Origin: Sphingobacterium paucimobilis HER1398
GTDB taxonomy: Bacteria; Bacteroidota; Bacteroidia; Sphingobacteriales; Sphingobacteriaceae
Assembly: GCF_000416985.1 (NCBI RefSeq)
Contig: NZ_ATDL01000012.1
Location: 62,001 to 126,000 of the forward strand
Direction: 5' to 3'
DNA: 64,000 bases
Positions within the stretch are counted from its first letter, which is position 1. Every line of letters starts with the position of its first letter. Below, one piece after another: positions 45,575-53,359 of this stretch. Position numbers and translations under genes: made by a program. The notes beneath the pieces were generated by a model. The model ran no database searches and was not told the DNA's origin. It saw only the letters and a program-made list of their open reading frames with translations.

Positions 45575-46141
45575 TTAGAAAAGAAAAAAATAGATTTTTT
45601 GTAGCTTAAGACGAACCAATTTTGTTGCTACTTGTAAATGATTTTTAACAGTATGGCGGGAAATGCCCATACTATCCGCGATTTCTTGCTGTGGCTCATC
45701 ATCGAGTTTAAATCGGCGATAGATTTCCTGCTGCTGTGGAGGCAAGGTTGCGATGATTTGCTGGAGGATACAGTTCAGCTCACCAAAATTTATTTTTTGC
45801 TCTAAATGCAAAGAAATAGAAGACCATTCCAAGGATGCTTCCTTGACAGTCTTCTCCCCACTTATCTTTTTCCTAAAGAAGGATATACACAGACGCTTGG
45901 TAATAATGTACAAATAGGGATACAGGTCTTTAGAACTATGGATCTTATCACGATGCAAAAACAGCAACGTAAAAGCCTCTTGACTAATATCCTCCGCATC
46001 TTCTCGTTCCGCACCTTTACTCAAAGCATAACGAAATATTATTGGAAAATAGAAATCAAAAGCTTTTTGGAAGGCCTTAGGATCTCCCCGCATAAAATCT
46101 TCAAAATCAACACCTTCTAAAATACCATTCATTACTTCCAT
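45575..46141 (-). CDS. ECF RNA polymerase sigma-70 factor
   Basis: A 188-residue ECF sigma factor. Region 2 is in AFDFYFPIIFRYALSKGAEREDAEDISQEAFTLLF and LYPYLYIITKRLCISFFRK. Region 4 is in ATLPPQQQEIYRRFKLDDEPQQEIADSMGISRHTVKNHL. It heads the third SusCD locus; FecR follows after about 90 bp. A BACON-like lipoprotein gene lies upstream on the same strand. Confidence 0.95.
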   Translation of the reverse strand: MEVMNGILEGVDFEDFMRGDPKAFQKAFDFYFPIIFRYALSKGAEREDAEDISQEAFTLLFLHRDKIHSSKDLYPYLYIITKRLCISFFRKKISGEKTVKEASLEWSSISLHLEQKINFGELNCILQQIIATLPPQQQEIYRRFKLDDEPQQEIADSMGISRHTVKNHLQVATKLVRLKLQKIYFFLF

Positions 46142-46231
46142 TGTGTAATATCAGATGACCTACCGTTTGTACAAACTAAGTGAATTTGTATATCCTTCAA
46201 GTTACTTAATGATTAACAAATTGTTGCGTTA

Positions 46232-47242
46232 CTATTTCTTAACAGGTGTAAACTGATCGGTGATATATAGATTGATATTATCAATAAAAACTCGATTACC
46301 AGACTCTTCCTGCTGATCTCCCGTCATAAACTGCAACTGTATTGTGGATGCTGTAGGGTTGAGATTGGGCTTCTTCACGACAAATTCAAACTGGGAACCT
46401 TCCCACATCGTACTTAACAATAAAGCAGATTGATAGTCATAATAGGCCAGTGTGACAACTTTACTAGTCTCCCCGTTTTCGAATTCCGCACCCACCAATT
46501 TAACAGTAAGCTTGTCTTTATCCTTTAGTCCTGCTTTAGAAATATATCCAACAGCATCAAAGGTCAATAGCAATAAACTATCTTTTTCTAAACCAGGATA
46601 TATTGGTGATGATAAATTGACGCCTTGATCGGCAGCCCCCAACAGCATATAACCATTCATCCCCAGCGTAGATGCTGTATTTGAACTGGTCCAGCCGATT
46701 TGCTTCTGTGTTGCAGTCCATTGGGCCATAGGAGTAGCTTTACTCAGGTCCAGAGGTGACCCCGAACCATATTTAAGCCAAGCAAAATTTTCCTCCACAC
46801 GCATATTATACCCTTGGTTCAAGCGAATGAATACACCAGAATAGGTATCATCATTATTGAGATTGAGCACACCGACACGTTTTTTATAGATCTTTTCCAT
46901 TGGTAACACGTCCAAAATAACACGCGACTTGTTTGTTCCGGCAATAGCCTCTATCTTATCGACCTTCACCCAGTTATTCACCTCATTGGTTTCAAAGGAA
47001 AGCTTTAATGGAGAATTACTCGCTACGTATATCGTATCCAATCCTCCCTCCGCTGTCCATTTCAATTGACCAACTTTTTCTTCGAATCCTTCTGTCTCGG
47101 ATACTTGTATTCCATCCACAAGCTCCCCTTTCTCATTGTTTTTATCACAAGAAGAAAACGTACAAACCATACCGATAAAAACACATAACGGCACAAAAGG
47201 CATGCGTTTTGATCCAGTTCTTTTTAAAATAATTGATTTCAT
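46232..47242 (-). CDS. BACON-like surface lipoprotein upstream of the third sigma gene
   Basis: About 336 residues from the ATG at 47242. The longer frame starts on top of a -7 element at 47302-47309, so it is unlikely. Lipobox CTFSSC. An N-terminal BACON-like domain (LKWTAEGGLDTIYVASNSPLKLSFETNE, GVFIRLNQGYNM) is followed by a jelly-roll-like C-terminal domain (TLGMNGYMLLGAADQGVNLSS, RVFIDNINLYI). It resembles the C-terminal parts of the DUF5689 proteins of the same locus in layout. Probably a surface binding protein of the third locus; the ligand is unknown. Confidence 0.78.
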   Translation of the reverse strand: MKSIILKRTGSKRMPFVPLCVFIGMVCTFSSCDKNNEKGELVDGIQVSETEGFEEKVGQLKWTAEGGLDTIYVASNSPLKLSFETNEVNNWVKVDKIEAIAGTNKSRVILDVLPMEKIYKKRVGVLNLNNDDTYSGVFIRLNQGYNMRVEENFAWLKYGSGSPLDLSKATPMAQWTATQKQIGWTSSNTASTLGMNGYMLLGAADQGVNLSSPIYPGLEKDSLLLLTFDAVGYISKAGLKDKDKLTVKLVGAEFENGETSKVVTLAYYDYQSALLLSTMWEGSQFEFVVKKPNLNPTASTIQLQFMTGDQQEESGNRVFIDNINLYITDQFTPVKK

Positions 47243-47301
47243 ATTTTTCGCTAATTTTCTGTCGAGTGGACCGCCCCAGTAGTCAGAAATTAGTAAAAAC
47301 A

Positions 47302-47309
47302 CAAAATTA
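47302..47309 (-). promoter_or_regulatory. -7 element for the BACON-like lipoprotein gene
   Basis: CAAAATTA on the plus strand reads TAATTTTG on the minus strand, a perfect TAnnTTTG, 60 bp before the ATG at 47242. It supports the shorter start. No -33 element is evident. Confidence 0.5.
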
Positions 47310-47329
47310 TCCTTTTTAATCGATGCTTA

Positions 47330-47361
47330 AGTTAAGTTAATATGAATTTTTCAACTTAACT
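47330..47361 (-). terminator. Weak hairpin after the 47.5-48.0 kb gene
   Basis: AGTTAAGTT (47330-47338) pairs with AACTTAACT (47353-47361) with a 14-nt loop. AT-rich and without a good T-run on the minus strand, so only a possible terminator. Confidence 0.35.
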
Positions 47362-47498
47362 CCTAAAGCTTTTAACATGTAATACGTGATGTTACAAGGT
47401 CTAATTTGATTACTTACTATCTATTGGAATCTAAAATAACACTTTATCCCAAAACTAACAAATAAAGTTTTTGCTCCAATTTTTCTATTCCATAAGTC

Positions 47499-47990
47499 TT
47501 AAGAGTCGGAGTACGCTTGCAGATCGCTTTTCACCATGATATGAAAGCGAAATTGGTTACCTAGCTCTAGAATTTTGTGCTTGATTATTTCCCTACTATC
47601 ATTATCATGTAACTGCTTATCAAGATAGGCAAGACACTCCAAGATGGGTTGAGAGAGCGTAGAATTGATTGCTTTTGCCTCTATAAATTGATCAATAGGA
47701 AACGACTCCTCATCACCTATCAAAAGCTGAGCACCTCCTGATGCAGAAGGGAATAACCGATAACAAGTCAAGTAGATACCCAAGAGCAAGGGGGTGGAGC
47801 GTTCTTCCACTTCATAAATATGACCATGTTCCTGTTGACACAAATAAAATGCCCGCTCTAGGTCACCGAAGCTTTCATTTTGATGGGTCAACAGGTCGCA
47901 TACTCTCTTCGTCTTTATGATGGAATTGGTAATAGCTTCCTCTTTGAAAAGGAAAGTAATGTTTGAATCGAAGAATATGCTCATGGTCAT
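47499..47990 (-). CDS. Protein of unknown function with a TTACGG-N4-CCGTAA operator
   Basis: A 163-residue protein, predicted soluble and mainly helical, with no signal peptide (MSIFFDSNITFLFKEEAITN at the start; an ATG two codons downstream is equally possible). I do not recognise the family. It is preceded by a perfect -7 element and a palindrome that also precedes the gene at 51197. The two genes flank the TPR-kinase/response-regulator/peptide cluster and point outwards. It is therefore a likely target of that two-component system (inference). Confidence 0.72.
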   Translation of the reverse strand: MTMSIFFDSNITFLFKEEAITNSIIKTKRVCDLLTHQNESFGDLERAFYLCQQEHGHIYEVEERSTPLLLGIYLTCYRLFPSASGGAQLLIGDEESFPIDQFIEAKAINSTLSQPILECLAYLDKQLHDNDSREIIKHKILELGNQFRFHIMVKSDLQAYSDS

Positions 47991-48058
47991 CCTGCTGTGT
48001 TTGCGTGTAAGCCGTGCTTTCTAAAATACGAATGTACTATACAGCCTGATTACGCTGA

Positions 48059-48103
48059 CAAAAGTAAACAGAAGAATAAACCAAAATTTACGGGAAACCG
48101 TAA
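48059..48103 (-). promoter_or_regulatory. Promoter with TTACGG-N4-CCGTAA operator (copy 1)
   Basis: Read on the minus strand: TTACGGTTTCCCGTAA, then ATTTTG, then the -7 element TACTTTTG (plus positions 48059-48066). The gap between palindrome (48088-48103) and -7 element is 21 bp, so the palindrome covers the -33 position where an activator would sit. The same layout with a 20-bp gap occurs upstream of the gene at 51197. Confidence 0.65.
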
Positions 48104-48157
48104 AACCATTTTTTTATTTCTAGTGGTAGAAAAAAACGGGGCAAAAGGAGCAAAACG

Positions 48158-48823
48158 CTAAATCAAACCGATATCTTTACAGTAAGCCACTAACTGTTCA
48201 TTTTTAGAAAATCCCAGTAGCTCCTTCATCAAACCCAAACGTTTCTCAATACTGCTCAATCCTGAAGGCTTTATATCGCGCTCTTGGAGGTAGTGTGGAA
48301 TATTTTTCTGCAATATCCCTTCGGCGAGTAGCGATACAATATTGACATCCAAAGTACTGAAATCATGCGAATTTCTATTCCGTATGGCCTGCTTTATATC
48401 TGGAGACTGATAGTTACGGCCATCGGACAACGCATGCAACGCTTCTTTCAAATGCTGTGCATCTCTCCTAGCTTTGCGCACATACCCATTTATGCCATAC
48501 CGATTGAACAGTTCCTCGATAACACTGCTGCGATTCTCCGCAGAAAATACAATAATCTTAATATCAGGCTGTACTTTTTTTACTTCTTTGATCAACTCTA
48601 CTCCTCCTCCAATACGCTGTTCGTTATAATCAGCTTCGAAGGACAGATCCGTGATCAATAGATCATAAGGTTCATCATCACGTAGTGCATTGCGCACCCA
48701 ACTCAAGGCATCGTCACAATAGTAGACATATTTAGTATCTATTATTCCTACTTCATGAAGTGTTTTTTGAACCGAAATATTCGCTATTTCGTGGTCTTCT
48801 GCAATTAGTACTTTTTTAAACAT
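48158..48823 (-). CDS. Response regulator, receiver + LuxR-like HTH
   Basis: A 221-residue response regulator. Receiver: acidic pair AEDHE near residue 10, phosphoacceptor D59 in LLITDLSFEAD, Ser/Thr and Lys positions in VFSAENR and GYVRKARRD. The C-terminal part (about 155-215) is a divergent LuxR/FixJ-type helix-turn-helix (LDVNIVSLLAEGILQKNIPHYLQER, PSGLSSIEKRLGLMKELL). It starts 13 bp after the stop of the TPR kinase gene. It probably binds the palindrome found at 48088-48103 and 51149-51164 (inference). Confidence 0.92.
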   Translation of the reverse strand: MFKKVLIAEDHEIANISVQKTLHEVGIIDTKYVYYCDDALSWVRNALRDDEPYDLLITDLSFEADYNEQRIGGGVELIKEVKKVQPDIKIIVFSAENRSSVIEELFNRYGINGYVRKARRDAQHLKEALHALSDGRNYQSPDIKQAIRNRNSHDFSTLDVNIVSLLAEGILQKNIPHYLQERDIKPSGLSSIEKRLGLMKELLGFSKNEQLVAYCKDIGLI

Positions 48824-48836
48824 AATGATTGCTATT

Positions 48837-50543
48837 TCAAAGGATCGGAATCGATATATACACTTTCAGTCCCTCCCCTCGCTCACTCACAAATTTAATG
48901 CTGCCATTTATATTTTCCATACGGGTTCCCGTATTATTCAACCCATTCCCTTTTGAAAAGTTTTCGGACAAACCTACTCCATTATCATTATAAAAGACAT
49001 TTAAAGCACCTTCTAAGCGATCAAAGCGCAATACCACACGATCCGCCCCACTATGCTTACGCATATTAACCATAAGCTCTTGCAATGTGTGCTCCAGTTC
49101 ATTTTTGATATTTTGAGGAATCGCCGCCCAAAGTTCAGCTTCATTACCGGCCATAATGACTTGACGGCTTTCGTTTGCGTAAGAACGTAACATCTCACCT
49201 AAGGACTCATGATATGGCGTTTCGTTTGCTGTTGCCACCTCTTCTACCTCGTACGAAATATCCCTCGACTTTTCGTACATGCTTTCCAATCGATCCAAAA
49301 TCCCTTCTCTATCGATGTCTTCCCTATTTTCAATCTCTGTCATTACCCGATACAACCCATTGGCCACCACATCGTGCACCTTTCTTGATGTTTTGAGCTG
49401 ACTGGCTTTTATTTTGTTATTAGCTTCCAAAAGAAGACGCTGCTTACGCCGCTTGTACCAAAAGAGACTAAAGACAGTAATCAATGCAAATACAACTATG
49501 ATGGACCAAGTCAATAGATGCTGCATATTAATTCTGTACAATTTGTCATTAACTTCATTCTGGAGTTTTAGGTTATCCGCTTTATTTTTTTCAACTTCAT
49601 ACCGAATTAAAGCAAACTGATTTTTTGCATTAGATCGCACAAGCTGTATACTGTCCGATAGCTCTCCATAGGCTTTAAAATAATCCTTAGATACCTTTTC
49701 GGGACTAAGCGTTATTAATTTCTTGAAGGCATCCAGGCGATCATCTACACTATTTATTTCTATTGCAATTTTATTCCTCTCCTGTGCATAGAACAATGCG
49801 GAATCCGAATCCAAGCCCTCATAATACAACGCAAGATAAGCGTAGCTTGAATTTATTCCCCACCTATCATCTAGACGCCTACGAATCGCTAATGCTTCTT
49901 TCAAATCCGATAAGGCATCATAGTCTGGGTCAAGTTTCGTTCGTTGGAAAGCATAATTCGTTAAAGACCGAGCATATTCTTTTTGATCTTTATTCTCACT
50001 GTGCAGTATATCTTCATATATTTCTAAAGCCTCCTGCTCCTTTCCGATCATTGATAAGGCTCTAGCTTTGTTATTCAAGAATACTTTAGTATTCATTGTA
50101 TCCGTTGAATAATGAATCGCCATATCGTAAAACTCAATAGCTCTTTCGTAATCTTTCAGCTCTCCAGTAACGTTACCGAGATTGTTATAATTGGTACTTA
50201 AATATACTTTATGTTTTACTTTGCTCGTATCCAGATAGGTTCCTGCTTCCAAAGACAATTCTTGTGACGTAAGATAATCGCCAACATCTCGGACCGTAAT
50301 AGCCATTTGAATCAAACAATTAGCAGTATTGAGACTATCATGGGCCTCCGAAGCCAAATTTTTTATTTGTTCAAACTCAGCAAAGGCGCTATCTAATTTG
50401 CCTTTGTCCAAATAGGCAAAAGCATGTTCATAGTAACTTCTGAGGTCTAGCTTTACATCATCGGGAATCTTTTTCTTCTTTGCTGTACAGGCTAGAAAGA
50501 CAATAAAAACCAAAAATAATTTCGTAATCCTCAAAACATTCAA
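48837..50543 (-). CDS. TPR-containing lipoprotein histidine kinase (HisKA_3 type)
   Basis: A 568-residue sensor kinase. The lipoprotein-like signal has Cys19 (VFLACTAKKKK). About five TPR repeats lie outside the membrane (residues 35-290), then a coiled coil and one TM segment (TWSIIVVFALITVFSLFWY, 345-363). The HisKA_3-like dimerisation region carries His390 (SRKVHDVVANGLYRVM), and the HATPase domain has the N box (LQELMVNMRKHS), DNGVG and GNGLNNTGTRMENINGS. All catalytic motifs are intact. The start codon is TTG at 50541-50543, right after an in-frame TAA. TPR sensor domains of this type are thought to bind peptides; a 60-residue exported peptide gene lies just upstream. Confidence 0.93.
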   Translation of the reverse strand: MNVLRITKLFLVFIVFLACTAKKKKIPDDVKLDLRSYYEHAFAYLDKGKLDSAFAEFEQIKNLASEAHDSLNTANCLIQMAITVRDVGDYLTSQELSLEAGTYLDTSKVKHKVYLSTNYNNLGNVTGELKDYERAIEFYDMAIHYSTDTMNTKVFLNNKARALSMIGKEQEALEIYEDILHSENKDQKEYARSLTNYAFQRTKLDPDYDALSDLKEALAIRRRLDDRWGINSSYAYLALYYEGLDSDSALFYAQERNKIAIEINSVDDRLDAFKKLITLSPEKVSKDYFKAYGELSDSIQLVRSNAKNQFALIRYEVEKNKADNLKLQNEVNDKLYRINMQHLLTWSIIVVFALITVFSLFWYKRRKQRLLLEANNKIKASQLKTSRKVHDVVANGLYRVMTEIENREDIDREGILDRLESMYEKSRDISYEVEEVATANETPYHESLGEMLRSYANESRQVIMAGNEAELWAAIPQNIKNELEHTLQELMVNMRKHSGADRVVLRFDRLEGALNVFYNDNGVGLSENFSKGNGLNNTGTRMENINGSIKFVSERGEGLKVYISIPIL

Positions 50544-50570
50544 TTATGCCCTGAATCTACGAAAAAGTAA

Positions 50571-50601
50571 AATATAAGACGGTATAGAACCGTCTTATAT
50601 T
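50571..50601 (-). terminator. Terminator of the exported-peptide gene
   Basis: AATATAAGACGGT (50571-50583) and ACCGTCTTATATT (50589-50601) form a perfect 13-bp stem with an ATAGA loop, right after the stop codon of the 60-residue gene and 28 bp before the kinase start. Kinase expression may therefore depend on read-through. Confidence 0.8.
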
Positions 50602-50602
50602 T

Positions 50603-50785
50603 TTAGGCTGTACGTTTTAGGGGTAACATTCTAGGGATCGGTGGACGTACAGTACCAGTATCACCACCTTTTGGATCTTCTTTTTTCTTTTTTACAATGA
50701 TATTTTCTACAGGTTCACTTGTTTTAACAGTTGAATGTAACGACAAGGTACTTGCCATAAATAATGCAATAATTAAATGCCACAT
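50603..50785 (-). CDS. Small exported peptide (60 residues) upstream of the TPR kinase
   Basis: The frame encodes a signal peptide (MWHLIIALFMASTLSLHS) followed by a short mature part with a tetra-lysine (NIIVKKKKEDPKGGDTG) and a Pro/Arg-rich tail (TVRPPIPRMLPLKRTA). The tail recalls the start of DUF3244-type small exported proteins of Bacteroidota (GxxxVRPPR), but the stop and a strong terminator follow at once, so it is complete as it stands. It has a long structured 5' leader. Its position beside a TPR sensor kinase suggests a signal or accessory peptide (inference). No experimentally known family is recognised. Confidence 0.62.
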   Translation of the reverse strand: MWHLIIALFMASTLSLHSTVKTSEPVENIIVKKKKEDPKGGDTGTVRPPIPRMLPLKRTA

Positions 50786-51148
50786 AGGTCAAAAAATTTA
50801 AAAGTCTAAAAACAGGTAGGTCCAGTGCTTCATGCACGAGATTGCTACAGTTGTCTTCAGAAGGCCTTCTGAATTTTTTGGGAAGTGGGACATATAGTGC
50901 GGAAGACAAAACTGCTTCCCAAACCGGTTTATATTTTCCGCCCTATATGTTTTCGAGAATCAACAGGGGCAAGTCAAAACTAGTATCAACTTGCCATTAG
51001 CGCTGATTCACGAAGCAAACATAATTACCACAACAATCTAAAAATCAAACAATTCCACTATTTCCAATACTTCTTTGGATATTCCTATATAACCATTGAT
51101 TTTCCGAAAATTCCAATCAAATGCGGCGCACGAGAAAAACAACAGCAG
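50786..51148 (-). promoter_or_regulatory. Structured leader region of the exported-peptide gene
   Basis: No gene is seen here. On the minus strand a perfect -7 element TAGTTTTG lies at 50975-50982, giving a leader of roughly 180 nt. Within it two long complementary pairs are interleaved. 50877-50885 pairs with 50915-50923 (TTTGGGAAG/CTTCCCAAA, 9 bp perfect). 50890-50904 pairs with 50936-50950 (14 of 15). A perfect 18-bp palindrome lies at 50856-50873, followed on the plus strand by TTTTTT. The two long stems cannot easily coexist, so a switch is possible. Confidence 0.5.
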
Positions 51149-51192
51149 TTACGGTTTTCCGTAAATTCTGATAAACGAGGACATTAACTTTG
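51149..51192 (+). promoter_or_regulatory. Promoter with TTACGG-N4-CCGTAA operator (copy 2)
   Basis: TTACGGTTTTCCGTAA (51149-51164) is followed by ATTCTG, and 20 bp after the palindrome by the perfect -7 element TAACTTTG (51185-51192), 4 bp before the ATG at 51197. There is no -33 TTG. The layout repeats that at 48059-48103, suggesting a common activator. Confidence 0.68.
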
Positions 51193-51196
51193 TTAT

Positions 51197-51733
51197 ATGT
51201 TTGAGCTATTTAAAGAAGCAGTGAGGTCTGCTTATCTAACGAAGAAAAAGAATGGAGAGCTTCCCTACGATGAACTGGAGAAGCCATCACCTGGTGATTT
51301 ACGAAACCTATTTCTCTTGCTAATGGCACAGGGATTGTCCCAGCACGATCAAGAGACGCTTTTACGTTTCTTTATGTATAATGGTGAGTATGCTGAGTTA
51401 GACACACACATACGTAAGTATGATTTGGATAAATTTAGGCCACTCAGAAATTATATTCTCGGAATTACTTCTAACCCGTCCGAGGACGTCGTTAAAATGT
51501 TGGCTATATTAATAGATTTCCAACCCCGACCTTATCGTCAATGGCGAGAGGGATATTTAGCGAAAAGCACCGTACAAACGGAAAAGAAGGAAAACAAAAA
51601 CAGACTGCAACAAAACCTGCCATCAAAACCTCTTACCAGAAGCTCCAATATTTCTGTTCGAAATGGTCTCAAACTATTGGTGTCATTGGGCATATTATCA
51701 ACCGTAGCAGCTGTATTTATTGCTAAAGATTAA
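51197..51733 (+). CDS. Protein of unknown function with C-terminal TM segment, possibly truncated by a stop
   Basis: A 178-residue protein. The helical N-terminal part (FKEAVRSAYLTKKKNGELPYDELEKPSPGDLRNLFLLLMAQ) is followed by a basic linker and one TM segment near the C-terminus (NGLKLLVSLGILSTVAAVFIA). I do not recognise the family. The stop TAA at 51731-51733 is followed by 47 further in-frame sense codons to a second TAA at 51875-51877, just before a terminator. The gene may thus once have encoded about 226 residues with a C-terminal domain beyond the membrane. It has the operator shared with the 47.5-48 kb gene. Confidence 0.75.
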   Translation: MFELFKEAVRSAYLTKKKNGELPYDELEKPSPGDLRNLFLLLMAQGLSQHDQETLLRFFMYNGEYAELDTHIRKYDLDKFRPLRNYILGITSNPSEDVVKMLAILIDFQPRPYRQWREGYLAKSTVQTEKKENKNRLQQNLPSKPLTRSSNISVRNGLKLLVSLGILSTVAAVFIAKD

Positions 51734-51877
51734 GACCTATTTATAAAAGACAATACGCTGATAATACCGGAAGAAAACTTCGTTACTAGTGTATCTCCTC
51801 ATGGTCCTAAGGCGGGTCTGTTGTCGCTATTTAGATCTCATGGCCAAAACTGGCTTTATAGACTCAACGACAAATAA
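51734..51877 (+). pseudogene. In-frame extension beyond the stop codon of the preceding gene
   Basis: Forty-seven codons continue in the frame of the preceding gene after its TAA, reading DLFIKDNTLIIPEENF, then PHGPKAGLLSLFRSHG and finally QNWLYRLNDK. They end 3 bp before a terminator stem, and there is no other gene up to it. The composition is protein-like. It is either the detached end of a gene broken by a nonsense mutation or a chance open frame. Confidence 0.4.
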
Positions 51878-51880
51878 AAA

Positions 51881-51900
51881 AGCCATCTATCAAGATGGCT
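51881..51900. terminator. Bidirectional terminator
   Basis: AGCCATCT (51881-51888) and AGATGGCT (51893-51900) with an ATCA loop, flanked by AAAAAA and TTCCTATTT, between convergent genes. Confidence 0.8.
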
Positions 51901-51930
51901 TTCCTATTTAGAACACTAATTATAAATGGC

Positions 51931-53172
51931 TTAGATATGATCCAAGACCACTAAACTCTTCTTAATGACTTCGACAGCTTCCAAAAGCTGTTTTTCAGAA
52001 ATAACCAATGGCGGAGCAAATCTAATTTTATCGCCATGAGTCGGTTTTGCCAATAGCCCATTTTTCATCAACTCGATACAGAGGTGCTGAGCCGCATCCG
52101 GATTACTATGGTTAATGACCAACGCATTTAAAAGTCCCTTGCCCCGTACCTCTTGGATATATTTGTGGTTTAGTTTCTCAAGTTCAGTTCTGAATAACTC
52201 TCCCAACAGCTGAGACTTATTGGCCAAATCTTCATTTTTCAGAACATCCAATGCCGCAATAGCGACCGCACAGGCCAACGGATTTCCACCATAGGTAGAC
52301 CCATGTTCGCCTGCCTTGATACAAAGCATAATCGCATCATCCGCAAGTACTGCAGAGATCGGTAATACACCACCGCTTAACGCTTTGCCCAAAATCAAGA
52401 TATCTGCCCGAACCCCTTCGTGATCACAAGCCAACATCTTTCCAGTACGCGCCAATCCTGTTTGGATTTCGTCCGCTATAAACAATACATTATTATCTTT
52501 ACAAATCTTATAACTAGACGACAGGTATCCAGCATCAGGTACGTATACACCAGCTTCGCCCTGAATTGGCTCAACCAACATAGCGACAACATTTGGATCT
52601 TTTACCGCCTCCTCCAAAGCCTTCAAGTCATTGTACGGAATCGTCACATAACCAGAGACAAATGGGCCAAATCCTCCTTTTGCAGTATCGTCTGTACTAA
52701 AGGAAATAACATTGATCGTACGTCCGTGAAAGTTTCCTTCTACGGTAATAATTTTAGCCTGATTTTCCGAGACGCCTTTTACTTCATATCCCCATTTACG
52801 AGCTAATTTTAATGCAGTCTCGACAGCCTCCACTCCAGTATTCATTGGCAACACCTTATCGTAGCCAAAATAGGCCGTGATATATTCCGTGTATCCCGCC
52901 ATCTTATCACTGTGAAACGCACGCGAAGTCAATGTCAACTGTTGCGCCTGCTCTGTTAGGGCTTTAATAATATCTGGATGACAATGTCCTTGATTTACTG
53001 CTGAATATCCAGACAGGAAATCAAAATATTCCTTTCCTTCTACGTCCCATACTTTGGCTCCCAGTCCCTTGGACAACACCACAGGCAACGGATGATAGTT
53101 ATGCGCACCGTGTTTTTCTTCGACCTCAATATAAGAAGCTGTCTTTTCCGGAATTTGATAATTGTGATACAT
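51931..53172 (-). CDS. rocD: Ornithine--oxo-acid aminotransferase
   Basis: A 413-residue class-III PLP aminotransferase. Ornithine-aminotransferase blocks are seen throughout: [113 protein letters not shown] and [20 protein letters not shown] with the PLP Lys. It converts ornithine and 2-oxoglutarate to glutamate semialdehyde and glutamate in arginine/ornithine catabolism. It is a single-gene unit. The length fits the family. Confidence 0.96.
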   Translation of the reverse strand: MYHNYQIPEKTASYIEVEEKHGAHNYHPLPVVLSKGLGAKVWDVEGKEYFDFLSGYSAVNQGHCHPDIIKALTEQAQQLTLTSRAFHSDKMAGYTEYITAYFGYDKVLPMNTGVEAVETALKLARKWGYEVKGVSENQAKIITVEGNFHGRTINVISFSTDDTAKGGFGPFVSGYVTIPYNDLKALEEAVKDPNVVAMLVEPIQGEAGVYVPDAGYLSSSYKICKDNNVLFIADEIQTGLARTGKMLACDHEGVRADILILGKALSGGVLPISAVLADDAIMLCIKAGEHGSTYGGNPLACAVAIAALDVLKNEDLANKSQLLGELFRTELEKLNHKYIQEVRGKGLLNALVINHSNPDAAQHLCIELMKNGLLAKPTHGDKIRFAPPLVISEKQLLEAVEVIKKSLVVLDHI

Positions 53173-53359
53173 AAGTTTATTTTTGTTTTATCTCTCCGAT
53201 CAGCAGAGCCTGACACAGAGAACATTCAAATTACTGTTTTCCCAAAGCTAGAAAAATATTCTCGCACCAAAAAGCCTAACCTCCAAATCAATAAAAGGTT
53301 AATAAAAAACAGAATTCCACAAGAATTTATTCAAAAATCAAGAAAGAATGGCAGCTATA

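Noticed and set aside
50603-50785. The small peptide gene as the frameshifted start of a longer DUF3244-like gene.
   Set aside because: The stop is followed directly by a 13-bp terminator stem and no continuing beta-rich sequence is present in any frame before the kinase gene.
50724-50909. A 61-codon minus-strand frame overlapping the peptide gene start.
   Set aside because: It overlaps the better-supported signal-peptide gene in another frame and crosses the structured leader.
50877-50950. An H-type pseudoknot formed by both long stems at once.
   Set aside because: The 4-nt first loop is too short to span a 15-bp stem. Alternative structures are more plausible.
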